Shown here: positions 18,227 to 26,859 of the stretch, one piece after another
Layout of the letters: each line of letters begins with the position of its first letter
Numbering within the stretch: position 1 is the first letter of the stretch
Made by a program: the position numbers and the translations under genes
Assembly: GCA_965262505.1 (NCBI GenBank)
Contig: CBDHFM010000030.1
Span: 4,216,001 to 4,280,000, forward strand
Origin: JACPPO01 sp965262505
GTDB taxonomy: Bacteria; Acidobacteriota; Vicinamibacteria; Vicinamibacterales; UBA2999
Direction: 5' to 3'
DNA: 64,000 bases
The notes under the pieces: generated by a model
Database searches by the model: none
What the model was told of the DNA's origin: nothing
The model's input: the letters and a program-made list of their open reading frames with translations, nothing else

Positions 18227-19529
18227 GAGCCTGTAAGGAAATAACTGCTTGTACTGTTGATCGGCGAGTAGTACGCTGCGCCCGTGGAGGTGGCCACCCT
18301 GCGGGCAAAGCATGCAGCGCTGGCGCCCGTGCTCACGGAGCGATCGCGCCGGGTGTGGGCGGCGACTGAGGCCCAGGCGATCGGTTATGGCGGCACGGCG
18401 CTGGTCGCCCGAGCCACGGGTATCGCGACATCGACCATCCAGCGCGGTTTGCGTGAATTGACGGCGGACGAGCCGCTCGCGGGCGGCCGGACGCGAAGGG
18501 CGGGCGGCGGCCGCAAGCGCGCGATCGATCTCGACGCGACGCTGCTGCGCGATTTGGATGCGTTGGTCGAGCCGACCGCCCCCGGCGATCCCGACTCGCC
18601 GCTGCGGTGGACGTGCCAGAGCGCACGGACGTTGGCGGTGGCGCTCGACGGTCTGGGCCACCGCGTCAGCCACACGGTGGTCGCCGAGTTGTTGCACGGA
18701 CTGGGCTACAGCCTGCAGGGCAACGCCAAGACTCGTGAGGGCCGCCAGCATGTCGATCGGGACGCGCAGTTTCGGTACATCGCCCGGCGCGTGCGACGCG
18801 CGCAACGGCAACAGCAGCCGACGATTTCGGTGGACACCAAGAAGAAGGAGCTGGTCGGCGCGTTCAAGAACGCGGGCCGCACTTGGCGCCCGGCGAAGAC
18901 GCCGCAGCGGGTACAGGTCCACGACTTCGTGATCCCGGCCACCGCCACCACGGGCGGGAAGGCCATTCCGTATGGCATCTACGATCTGCATCGCAACGAA
19001 GGCTGGGTGCGTGTCGGGATCGATCACGACACCGCGAGCTTCGCGGTACGGTCGATCCAGCGTTGGTGGCAGCACATGGGTCGCCCGGCGTATCGACAAG
19101 CCCAGTCGCTGTTGATCACGGCGGATGCAGGCGGGAGCAACGGGGCGCGCCTCCGGTTGTGGAAGTGGGAACTGCCGCGTCTGGCCAATCGGACGGGCTT
19201 GGTGATCACGGTCTGTCACTTTCCGCCGGGTACGAGCAAGTGGAACAAGATCGAGCATCGGGTGTTCTCGCACATCGCGATGAATTGGCGCGGCACCCCA
19301 CTCGTCGACTTGGCCACGATCGTGAGCCTCATTGGCTCGACGCACAGTCGGTCCGGACTCCGCGTTCGGTCGGAACTCGACCGCGGCCCATACCCGGGTG
19401 GCATCACCGTCACCGATGCGCAGCTGGCGACGGTACGCCTCGAGCGGCATCGCTTTCACGGCGACTGGAACTACACGATCCATCCCGCTGCTCCGAGAAC
19501 ACAAAAGTCAGTAATTGTCTGACAAGCCC
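18227..19529 (+). mobile_element. ISAzo13-type insertion sequence, copy 3 (1303 bp)
   Basis: Same termini as copy 2 (GAGCCTGTAAGG at the left, TCTGACAAGCCC at the right). Flanked by TTA at 18224-18226 and 19530-19532, a 3-bp target duplication. The left flank again reads GTTA, like the attC1 insertion. Direct orientation relative to copy 2, so recombination between them would delete the whole 13.2-19.5 kb segment. Confidence 0.9.
18284..19522 (+). CDS. ISAzo13-family transposase, copy 3
   Basis: 412 residues, identical in protein sequence to the copy at 9474 and with the same catalytic candidates (VDTKKKE, TADAGG, NKIEHR). A GTG start lies 57 bp inside the element. Intact frame. The ATG-less start and the stop inside the inverted repeat are shared by all three copies. 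Confidence 0.9.
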   Translation: MEVATLRAKHAALAPVLTERSRRVWAATEAQAIGYGGTALVARATGIATSTIQRGLRELTADEPLAGGRTRRAGGGRKRAIDLDATLLRDLDALVEPTAPGDPDSPLRWTCQSARTLAVALDGLGHRVSHTVVAELLHGLGYSLQGNAKTREGRQHVDRDAQFRYIARRVRRAQRQQQPTISVDTKKKELVGAFKNAGRTWRPAKTPQRVQVHDFVIPATATTGGKAIPYGIYDLHRNEGWVRVGIDHDTASFAVRSIQRWWQHMGRPAYRQAQSLLITADAGGSNGARLRLWKWELPRLANRTGLVITVCHFPPGTSKWNKIEHRVFSHIAMNWRGTPLVDLATIVSLIGSTHSRSGLRVRSELDRGPYPGGITVTDAQLATVRLERHRFHGDWNYTIHPAAPRTQKSVIV

Positions 19530-19598
19530 TTAGGATCTCTGGCCTGCCTGGCGACGGGCTGAGAACTGACTAACGATACTGACAAAGGAGAATCACGG

Positions 19599-19973
19599 AT
19601 GGCTCACCACGGCAAGATTCAGCTCCTCTTCACGATCACGGCCTCGGCTGACCAGGTGGCAGAGGGCGACCGGCTCTTTCGCAGCCATGGTCCCTGGATC
19701 GAGTCTACGCATCACCGTACGGGCGACAAGGCTCTGCTCAGCTACGACGTCTCCAAGGCAGCGGAACTCAAGAACCCACTGGATCCGAACTCTGGCACGA
19801 CCGGCAACACCTGTTTCATCCTGAACGAGATCTACGAAAGCGAGGCCGGGGTGGCCGACCACTTCGCACAGGCCCAGGCGAGCTGGAAGGACTTCGGGGC
19901 TTTCGTCGAGTGGATGGGGAAGTGCAAGGCGACGGTGGTGCCGTCGGCGAAGATCTTCAACTCGTGCTGGTGA
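19599..19973 (+). CDS. small dimeric alpha/beta-barrel (ABM-like) protein
   Basis: 124 residues with a good ribosome site (AAAGGAG, 8 bases before ATG 19599). The pattern MAHHGKIQLLFTITASADQV, then SYDVSKAAELKNP, a strand NTCFILNEIYESEAGVADHF and AQAQASWKDFGAFVEW suggests the ferredoxin-like fold of antibiotic-biosynthesis-monooxygenase (ABM) proteins, which form small dimers. No signal peptide, so cytoplasmic. It follows ISAzo13 copy 3 by about 70 bp. It could be another cassette gene, but no attC was found after it. Function not assignable. Confidence 0.5.
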   Translation: MAHHGKIQLLFTITASADQVAEGDRLFRSHGPWIESTHHRTGDKALLSYDVSKAAELKNPLDPNSGTTGNTCFILNEIYESEAGVADHFAQAQASWKDFGAFVEWMGKCKATVVPSAKIFNSCW

Positions 19974-20060
19974 GCGAGTAACCTCCAGGCGGGTCCTGAC
20001 CGCGGACAGCCCCATTCGTGCTCGGCGCCAAACGCACCCTCACGGGGAAGGCGCCTGCGG

Positions 20061-20085
20061 CGCGAACGGGGCGGCCCCGTTCGCG
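20061..20085. terminator. strong GC hairpin between convergent genes
   Basis: CGCGAACGGGG, loop CGG, CCCCGTTCGCG: a perfect 11-bp stem located between the ABM-like gene and the convergent propeller gene. Probably a bidirectional terminator; no clear U-tract follows. Confidence 0.6.
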
Positions 20086-20115
20086 GCCACCCGCTACGAG
20101 GTTCTGAAACCGGTT

Positions 20116-21252
20116 CTACCCGAAGACGTAGAGGCGACCGTCCTGGGCGCCGATGACGACCTTGCCGTCGGCCACAGCCGGGGACGCGGTGAGGCCGGCG
20201 CCGGTGTCGAACTCCCAGATCTTCTTCCCTGACGCGGCGTCCAGGACGTAGAGCCGGCCGTCGCCGGATCCGATGTACACGCGGCCACCCGCCACGACAG
20301 GGGACGAGTCGACGCGGGCCCGCGTCGCGAACGTCCATGCCGGTTCGCCGGTGGCGGCGTCGATAGCGTGCACCACCTTGTCCCGCCCGCCCACGATCAC
20401 ACGGTCGCCGTCGAGCGCGGCCGAGGAGTAGTAGGGAAATCGCGCGTCGTCCTGTGCGTAGCGCCAGGCGATCTCGCGGCTCGTCAGATCCAGCGCGAGC
20501 ACCTCGAAATTGAAGGTCCCGAAATACGCCCGGTCACCAGCGACGACGGGCGATGCCGCGGTGTAGGAACCGGAATCGATCTGGTACATCTCCTCGCCGT
20601 CGGTCACGCGGATCGCCCGGAAGACGGCGTCGCAGCCGGCGATGAACGCGAGGCCGTCCTGCACGGCGGGGGTGGCATGGACCTGGCCCATCGTGAGGAC
20701 CTTCCACCGCAACTCGCCAGTGCGCGCGTCGAGCGCATAGAGATGCCCGTCGTACGAACCGATGAGCACGATGTCGTTCACCAGCACCGGGGACGATTTA
20801 ATCTCCGAATCGGTCTTGAACGTCCAGCGCCCGGCGCCGTCGCTGACGCTGACGGCGTGCACGATCCCGCCAAGGTCGCCGATGTACACCGTGTCGGGAC
20901 CGACCGCCGGAGACGATTCACCGATGAGGTTGCCGGTCGTGTATGTCCAGCGCAGCGTGCCGGACTCGAGGTCGAGCGCAATGAGATCGCCATCGCCGCC
21001 GCCCACGTAGACCACGCCGTCCACGATGGCGGCCGAGGAGTCGATCACCTCGCCGGCGTCGTAGGTCCATAACAGCTTGAGCGTGGCGGGCGGGGTGGCG
21101 GCGGACACGCCGGCGAGGCGTGCGGTGCCGCGGAACTGGCGCCACTCGTTCGCGGGCGCGCCCCGCTGTGCCTGCCCGGCGATCGGCTGTGTGTCACCCG
21201 CCAGGAGCAGTGCGAGAAGCAGCGTGAGAAGGAGTATCCGCATGGAGAACAT
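20116..21252 (-). CDS. secreted PQQ-like beta-propeller protein
   Basis: 378 residues with signal peptide MRILLLTLLLALLLAGDTQP; the ATG at 21243 may be the true start. At least seven blade repeats are visible, each of the form SSPVVAGGRVYIGSGDGRLYALD followed by G..(R/K)W.(F/Y). It begins EWRQFRGTARLAGVS, as in sister genes. Together with the genes at 21287 and 22750 it forms a three-gene minus-strand operon (34-bp and 2-bp gaps), of which it is last. No catalytic residues recognised; probably a periplasmic or outer-surface binding module. Confidence 0.8.
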   Translation of the reverse strand: MFSMRILLLTLLLALLLAGDTQPIAGQAQRGAPANEWRQFRGTARLAGVSAATPPATLKLLWTYDAGEVIDSSAAIVDGVVYVGGGDGDLIALDLESGTLRWTYTTGNLIGESSPAVGPDTVYIGDLGGIVHAVSVSDGAGRWTFKTDSEIKSSPVLVNDIVLIGSYDGHLYALDARTGELRWKVLTMGQVHATPAVQDGLAFIAGCDAVFRAIRVTDGEEMYQIDSGSYTAASPVVAGDRAYFGTFNFEVLALDLTSREIAWRYAQDDARFPYYSSAALDGDRVIVGGRDKVVHAIDAATGEPAWTFATRARVDSSPVVAGGRVYIGSGDGRLYVLDAASGKKIWEFDTGAGLTASPAVADGKVVIGAQDGRLYVFG

Positions 21253-21286
21253 GGCGGTTCGTGAAGGCGAGGTGTCGAGGCTCAGC

Positions 21287-22747
21287 CTACTCCACCTCGA
21301 TCGCGAAGAGCTCGCTGCGGTTGTTCAGGAACAACGTGCCATGAGCGGGCACGACGGTGCCGTAGACGGCGCTGCCCATGTTCACCTCGGCCAGCACCTC
21401 CGGTTCCCTGCCGTGCGCCATGATGACGACGTCGCCGTCCTCGTCGCCGAGGTACACCCTACCGTCGGCCACCAGCGGCGAAGCCCACACGGCTGCGAAG
21501 AGGTCATGCGTCCAGTACAACTCGCCGGTTTCCGCGTCGAGGCAGTGGAAGTAACCGCTGAAGTCGGCGATGTAGAGGAGCCCGTCGGCGATGGCGACGG
21601 TTGAAATCGAGCGGCGGATCTCCTCGAAATGCCAGATGGCGCCCGTCTCGGTAATGTTGCCGCGCAACGTGGCGTCGATGGCGTACAGATGGCCGACGCC
21701 CTCGCCGTGCTCGGGGTCCTGGCCGTTGGCGATGTAGACGCGGTCTTCGAAAATCACCGGCGTGGAGATGAGCTCGTTCCGGGTCCGCGGCCAGACCGAA
21801 TCCTCGGGATTGCTGTCGAATTCCCACAGCTTGGTGCCGGTCTCGGCCTCGTATCCCCGTACCCAGCCGTCCCCCTGTGCCGAGATCACCTGGAGCACGC
21901 CGTCGATCATGCCGACCGTCGGCGTCGACCACTGCCCGTGCAGGATGCGGTCCTCGACCGAGTTGTCCTCCCAGACCAGCTCGCCGGTGACCTTGTTGAG
22001 CGCGATGATCGCCGGCGCACGAGGTGACGGGATGTTGACGTGGCTTTCATCCTGGCCATTCGACGTGCTCACGTAGATCAGGTCGCCCCACAGGACGGGC
22101 GACGAATTCGAGAGGTTGTGCGGATAGGCGCCGACCTCCTCCATCATATCGAAGGACCAGATCACGTCGGCGTCGAACTGGCCGGTCAGCTCCTCGTCGG
22201 TGAAGGGGCCGTCGTTCTCGTTGTCGCGAAAGCCCTGGGTGTCCACGCTGAGCACGACGCCGCGGTTGCTGACGTAGTACAGCCGGCCGTCCTCGACCAG
22301 CGGAGACGAGGCGATGCCCTGGAACGGCCAGTCGTTGGCGCGCCCGGACTCGAGCTTTCTATGTGCGTGCTGCCAGAGGAACTCGCCGTCCGACTCGCGG
22401 AACGCCATGAGCACGCCACGGTCGCCCGGCTGGTCCGGATCGCGCAGGAGTTCATTGTTCGTGCCGACGAACACCATGCCGTCCGCCACGACGGGATTAC
22501 CGTAGCTCTGCGAGCCGAGGTCGGCGACCCACCTGATGTTCGTCCCGGTCTCGACGTCCCACTCCGCCGGCAACCCGGTCATGTTGGAGACCATGTTGCG
22601 GTCCGGTGTGCCGCCCCACATCGGCCAGTCGCCTGTGCCCGGATCGGAGGCCGCCAGCCGCTCGGGTGAAAGCGAGCCGCCGCCCACTAGAAGCGCCGCG
22701 GCGACGAGCGCCGTGAAGAAACCTCGTCCGACGGAGTGGCTATACAT
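21287..22747 (-). CDS. secreted PQQ-like beta-propeller protein
   Basis: 486 residues. Signal peptide GRGFFTALVAAALLVGGGSL. Opening blade DWPMWGGTPDRNMVSNMTGLPAEWDVETG is followed by repeated blades such as YGNPVVADGMVFVGTNNE, ASSPLVEDGRLYYVSNRG, SSPVLWGDLIYVSTSNGQDE and ASPLVADGRVYLGDEDGDV. Calls for PQQ-dependent alcohol dehydrogenase are not supported, since no catalytic Asp/disulfide signature is obvious. Its ATG lies 2 bp after the stop of the upstream 741-residue propeller, so the two are almost certainly co-translated. Confidence 0.8.
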   Translation of the reverse strand: MYSHSVGRGFFTALVAAALLVGGGSLSPERLAASDPGTGDWPMWGGTPDRNMVSNMTGLPAEWDVETGTNIRWVADLGSQSYGNPVVADGMVFVGTNNELLRDPDQPGDRGVLMAFRESDGEFLWQHAHRKLESGRANDWPFQGIASSPLVEDGRLYYVSNRGVVLSVDTQGFRDNENDGPFTDEELTGQFDADVIWSFDMMEEVGAYPHNLSNSSPVLWGDLIYVSTSNGQDESHVNIPSPRAPAIIALNKVTGELVWEDNSVEDRILHGQWSTPTVGMIDGVLQVISAQGDGWVRGYEAETGTKLWEFDSNPEDSVWPRTRNELISTPVIFEDRVYIANGQDPEHGEGVGHLYAIDATLRGNITETGAIWHFEEIRRSISTVAIADGLLYIADFSGYFHCLDAETGELYWTHDLFAAVWASPLVADGRVYLGDEDGDVVIMAHGREPEVLAEVNMGSAVYGTVVPAHGTLFLNNRSELFAIEVE

Positions 22748-22749
22748 AA

Positions 22750-24975
22750 TTATTGGTTCTCGGTCAGCACGAAATTATCGAGGTACGCACCGAACTGCGC
22801 GTCGAGGAAGAGTCCTGGCGATCCCTCGCGGTTACCAATCGGATCGGTCCGGTCGATGATCCAGTCAGCCGGCTCGGTCTCGCCAACCGCCCAGGCCTTT
22901 CCGCGGACGCGCACCTGGCCGTCCGGCAGGTTCTCGACACGCAGCTTCACGCGGTACCACGTGTCCGGCGTCCAGGTAAACGGCACCGTGACGGTCCGCT
23001 CGATTTCCGGCTCCCACGGCTCGAGCTTGAGGCGCTGGTTGGTCCCGTACAACACCAGCGAATACCGCTGCGCCGTGATGCCGACGTCGGCCATCTGGCG
23101 ACGCCGCTCGGCCGCGCGGACGTCCGCCTGGAAGGTGTAGTTCGACCAGGTCACGGGGCCGAAGAACACGCGGGCCCGCTTGAAGATCGTCCCGAGCGGG
23201 GCTTTCTGCAGCACCTTGTTCCCGTCGAGCGTGACCACCGACACGGCGGCCGCGCCCGCGGCGTTCACCCATCCCGGCGGCACGGTGCCATCCTCGTAGG
23301 CGTCGAACGTCTGGTTCCACGGCAGCGGCCGCACGACGCGCGCGCGCGCCTGCCCCGTCAACCCGGCAACCGTGGCGGTGATCGTCCCCGCCTGTTCCAT
23401 CGGGTCCGCTGCCACGGTAAGAGTGCCGTTCGCCACCGTGCCGTCCAGGTCCTCGAGCGCCCAGTCGGCCGTCTCCTCGCGGAGGAAGCGTCCCATGTCG
23501 TCGAACAGTCGCGCGCGCAACTGCACCGTCTGACCCGGTTCCAGTACCATCTCGGTGGGAGAGACCTGCAGATGCGCGGGCGCGCCCTGTCCGGCCTGCG
23601 CGGGCTCATCGACGGCGAAGCCGCTGGCCGGCTGCGGTTCCCTGGAACCGAAGGCGTACACGGCGTCGCTCGACACGAAGAAGATCCGGCCGCGCGAGAC
23701 AGCCGCGCCGGCCACGATCTGTTCCGGCGTGCCCTCGGAGCCGCAGCAGCTATCCGTGCTGTCCGGCAGCTCGACTTCGCTCAGTATCTCCGCGCGATCC
23801 GCAAGCGGCCGGATGATGAAGAACGACCCGCCGCCGGTACCAACGTAGATCTTGCCGTCGGCCAGCACGGGCGGCGCCCGCTGCAGCGCGCCGAGCGGCT
23901 CTTCCCACAGCTCGTTCCCCGTTTCGATGTCGAACGCGCGGAGCCGCCCGCCGTTGTCGATCTGGTACACGCGCGTGCCGTCGAGCAGGGGAGACGAGTA
24001 GCCGAAATGGGTGCCCGTGACCGCCCACCTCGTCGCCGTGATGTCGCCACGCTCGGAGCCGTCGATGGCGGCGATCAGCCCCATCTCGTTGCCCTCGAGG
24101 TTCTCGTCGCCGTGCGAGACGATCACGTCATTGCCCCGCACGACGACGCCCGTGTTGATGGCGCGCCTGGCCGCCGGAAAGCTCCACAGTGTCTCGCCCG
24201 TTTGCGGCTTGATGGCATGGACGCCGCCGTTGCCGAGGCCGGCGATGAGCATTCGCATGCCGTCGATGGTGGTGATGAGCGGCGAGGCGTACGCCGTGTC
24301 GAACGGCCGGGTCCCCGGGTTGGCGACGTAGATCACCTCTCCGGTGCGTTTGTCGAGCGCGATGAAGCGGTGGGCGCGTCCTGCCATAGCGCCCCAGTTG
24401 GACATCGCTCCGCTGACGATCACCAGATCACCATCCACCACGGGAGACATCGTCCGGCCCCCGTGCGTCGTGAACGCCGCGAACTCTTCACCGAAGGAGC
24501 GATCCCAGAGCCGCTCGCCGTCGCGGTCGAGCGCGATGACCTGGGCGCCGCCGCTCAACGCGTAGATGTTGCCCGTTTCGGGATCGGCGGCCGGCGACGC
24601 CCAGCCGACACGGTGGCTCGGGACGTCACTCTGGAAGAGGCTGAACCGGTGTTCCCAGATCAGGTCGCCCGTATTCGCATCGAGCGCCATGACGCGCTCC
24701 TGGAGGTCGGCCCCGCGTCCCGCCGGGTTCTGCACGTAGACGCGGTCGCCCATGACGATCGGTGCGGACCGGCCGCCGTACGGCACCCGCCAGAGGAAGT
24801 TCTCGCCGTTGAGCGCCCACGTGTCGACGAGGCCCGTCTCGAGCGAGACCCCGTCGCGACTGGGTCCGCGCATCTCCGGCCAGTCGCCAATCGCCACGCG
24901 TTGCGGCCCTTGCGCCGTCGCCGGGATAGAGAGGGTCAGGAGAATCGCCGCAGCGAGATGCAACTTCTTCGGCAT
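22750..24975 (-). CDS. large secreted PQQ-like beta-propeller protein with a C-terminal lectin-like region
   Basis: 741 residues from ATG 24975, which opens the signal peptide MPKKLHLAAAILLTLSIPAT. Upstream in-frame ATGs lie in an IS91-like scar and are unlikely. Residues about 20-475 form a propeller (GDWPEMRGPSRDGVSLETGL, then repeated PLLDGTRVYQID and GETLWSFPA strands). A DSCCGSEG motif near 447 holds two adjacent cysteines. An Ig-like stretch follows (VSPTEMVLEPGQTVQLRARL). The C-terminal 170 residues (WSNYTFQADVRAAERRRQMA, then TWYRVKLRVENLPDGQVRVRGKAW) look like a concanavalin-type jelly roll seen in carbohydrate-binding proteins. First gene of the three-gene propeller operon. Confidence 0.8.
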   Translation of the reverse strand: MPKKLHLAAAILLTLSIPATAQGPQRVAIGDWPEMRGPSRDGVSLETGLVDTWALNGENFLWRVPYGGRSAPIVMGDRVYVQNPAGRGADLQERVMALDANTGDLIWEHRFSLFQSDVPSHRVGWASPAADPETGNIYALSGGAQVIALDRDGERLWDRSFGEEFAAFTTHGGRTMSPVVDGDLVIVSGAMSNWGAMAGRAHRFIALDKRTGEVIYVANPGTRPFDTAYASPLITTIDGMRMLIAGLGNGGVHAIKPQTGETLWSFPAARRAINTGVVVRGNDVIVSHGDENLEGNEMGLIAAIDGSERGDITATRWAVTGTHFGYSSPLLDGTRVYQIDNGGRLRAFDIETGNELWEEPLGALQRAPPVLADGKIYVGTGGGSFFIIRPLADRAEILSEVELPDSTDSCCGSEGTPEQIVAGAAVSRGRIFFVSSDAVYAFGSREPQPASGFAVDEPAQAGQGAPAHLQVSPTEMVLEPGQTVQLRARLFDDMGRFLREETADWALEDLDGTVANGTLTVAADPMEQAGTITATVAGLTGQARARVVRPLPWNQTFDAYEDGTVPPGWVNAAGAAAVSVVTLDGNKVLQKAPLGTIFKRARVFFGPVTWSNYTFQADVRAAERRRQMADVGITAQRYSLVLYGTNQRLKLEPWEPEIERTVTVPFTWTPDTWYRVKLRVENLPDGQVRVRGKAWAVGETEPADWIIDRTDPIGNREGSPGLFLDAQFGAYLDNFVLTENQ

Positions 24976-25034
24976 AGGGACAATATTACGTCCAAATGGT
25001 GCGATGAAGCGCCGTTCTACACCTTTGGGCCGCT

Positions 25035-25100
25035 GGGTCCACCCGTGATCCATGTCGTTCTTGATGAACGGGTTTTTCTCCGCACATGACCACACCGGCG
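25035..25100 (+). repeat. 66-nt IS91-associated direct repeat, copy A
   Basis: Matches 35181-35246 at 59 of 66 positions with no gaps (shared block TGAACGGGTTTTTCTCCGCA). At 35 kb the same sequence sits directly upstream of an IS91-type transposase fragment. Here no transposase follows, so this is probably a bare terminus or scar. The next 160 bp (25101-25260) are non-coding and lower in GC. Confidence 0.75.
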
Positions 25101-25260
25101 TCGGTCTGACCCCGTGGTGACAGAACAGGTATTGAGATCGATTGTGAGTTCGGACCTATAGGACCAGTGACCACCGGCTTGGTCGGGTGAAGGTCGGGAT
25201 CATCGACTTATGTGGTGCTCCACTACGGGGACCTCGGTCATGCTTCCATGCTCCGCTGAA

Positions 25261-26645
25261 CTATTCGACAGATGTTTCAGATACAGGCCCGCGAAAGCCG
25301 CGCAGCTCTGGCACTAGAGGATCCCCCGAACCCAAGATCGCCACGAACGGCTCAATTGCCCGGTGCTCATCGAGGCTCGACAATTTCCAGTACAAGATTC
25401 CCTGCAACAGATCCGGCCGCTCACGACTGGCGAGCCGCAGAGCGCGAACGGCAACTGCGCGCTCGTTCAAGTCTTCTGGAAGATCTCGCCACAAAACAAG
25501 ATCCGTATCACCTTCTGCTCCGACGACACCAAAACCATCCACGGCCCACGGGTCGAGGCTGGAGCCTTCCCGTGTGCGGTAGCCGAGTTCGGTGAACACA
25601 ACTGGAATCGCTTGAAGCCCCCTCTCCTCACGCAGTTGATCAATCCCAGCCAAGATTCCGCGCCAGGACTCGAGAAAAGTAGCTTCAAGCCCGATCTCGC
25701 TCACCTCAAGAGACTTCCGCAGCGGGAAATAGGCGTTGATGCCAATCAAATCGAGCTCAGACCAAAAGGAGACCTGGTCGTATTGGTCGAAGTTGGCCGC
25801 GTAGGTGAGCTTGCCGCTGTAAACGGCTCGGACCTTGGCGATCAGTTCGCGCCACTTCGAGTCGAGCAAGGCTCGGCGTGCATTGAGGCGCCCTAAGTCA
25901 GCATCGTAAGTGACTTCTACTGACCACCTGCGGTTCGCCGTCATGCGTTCGTCGAGGAACACGCCTAGCTCATCGTAGGTCTTGCCCCAGCCGGCTTTGA
26001 GATGGCCGTCCAACTCCTCGCCATCTTTTCCGGCTTCGGTGGCCGCAGCTATTGCCCGCTGATTCTCCCGCGCCTGCTTCTCGAGGTTGTAGAAGTACTC
26101 CTCCAGGGGTGGTAACTCAGTGACCTGGGTCGTCGACGAAAGCGAGTTGAGCTCGCTACCTAAACCCAGCACATCGATCCCTTGAGCTTCTGCCATTTCC
26201 GCAAAGTCGAGCACGTACTCCCCGTAGCTCTCGAACCACTGTTCAATCTGCTGATCACTCCTAGGGTGAATCATGCCGTGCCAATAGAACAGGTTCTCCT
26301 CGAGCGCATGCTCGAGGGCCACCCTCAATATAAGAACAATCTTGAGGCCTCGCTTCTTGGCTGCAGAATCTCGTTGGTCAAAACCGCAGGGTCAGCGTCG
26401 CTGTTGAACTCAGCTCCATTCCACGCTTGGTGCCGCGCGTAGACGGTCATCGAGATGGTGTCGAGACCTTCCTCTTCAAGCGCACCATGCCACACGTTCT
26501 TGTCCGGCTCGTTGACCTCGATGCCTCCGACATAGAGGTCGTCTCGCAAATGATCCCACTTACCGACCGACGTCCTCGAACAGGACAGCAGCAAAACGGC
26601 CGCGGCCACCAACGGACAAGATCCTTTCAAAAACGGCCTAAGCAT
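25261..26645 (-). pseudogene. GH113-like glycosidase lipoprotein gene with a frameshift
   Basis: The N-terminal part starts at ATG 26645 with a lipoprotein signal (LVAAAVLLLSC). It continues DHLRDDLYVGGIEVN and DTISMTVYARHQAWNGAEF, then runs out of frame near 26361-26368. The second part, in another frame, continues AKKRGLKIVLILRVALEHAL, HGMIHPRSDQQIEQWF, GLGSELNSL, LIGINAYFPLR and VVFTELGYR. The order and motifs match glycoside hydrolase family 113-like TIM barrels (endo-beta-mannanase relatives), with E in GSELN and E in FTELGYR as candidate acid/base and nucleophile. A 1-base loss (or 2-base gain) explains the break. The region is lower in GC than neighbours and lies beside an IS91 scar, which suggests transfer. 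Sequencing error cannot be excluded. Confidence 0.75.
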
Positions 26646-26859
26646 CAGGATGACGCCCACCGTCCAGCGTTCTGTCCGGGATGGTAAGTCCGCTTGGCGT
26701 CCGTTTTCGCTTCTTCGAGAGTGAACCACGCCAGTTTGTAATGATGCTCAGCGAACATTACGAGAATATACGTCCAACCTCGGTGGTCGTGTTTACCTTC
26801 CGTGGATCCGGCGCCGGGCGTTTGCCCCGCGTGTACCGTAGGCCCGGCTCGCTGCCATA

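Noticed and set aside
19974..20060. GAGTAAC after the ABM-like gene as an attC left arm
   Set aside because: No paired right arm or GTTRRRY core before the next gene.
22753..25089. 778-codon frame opposite the large propeller gene
   Set aside because: Antisense shadow: arginine/histidine/aspartate-rich low-information translation, while the minus strand encodes a clear signal peptide and blades.
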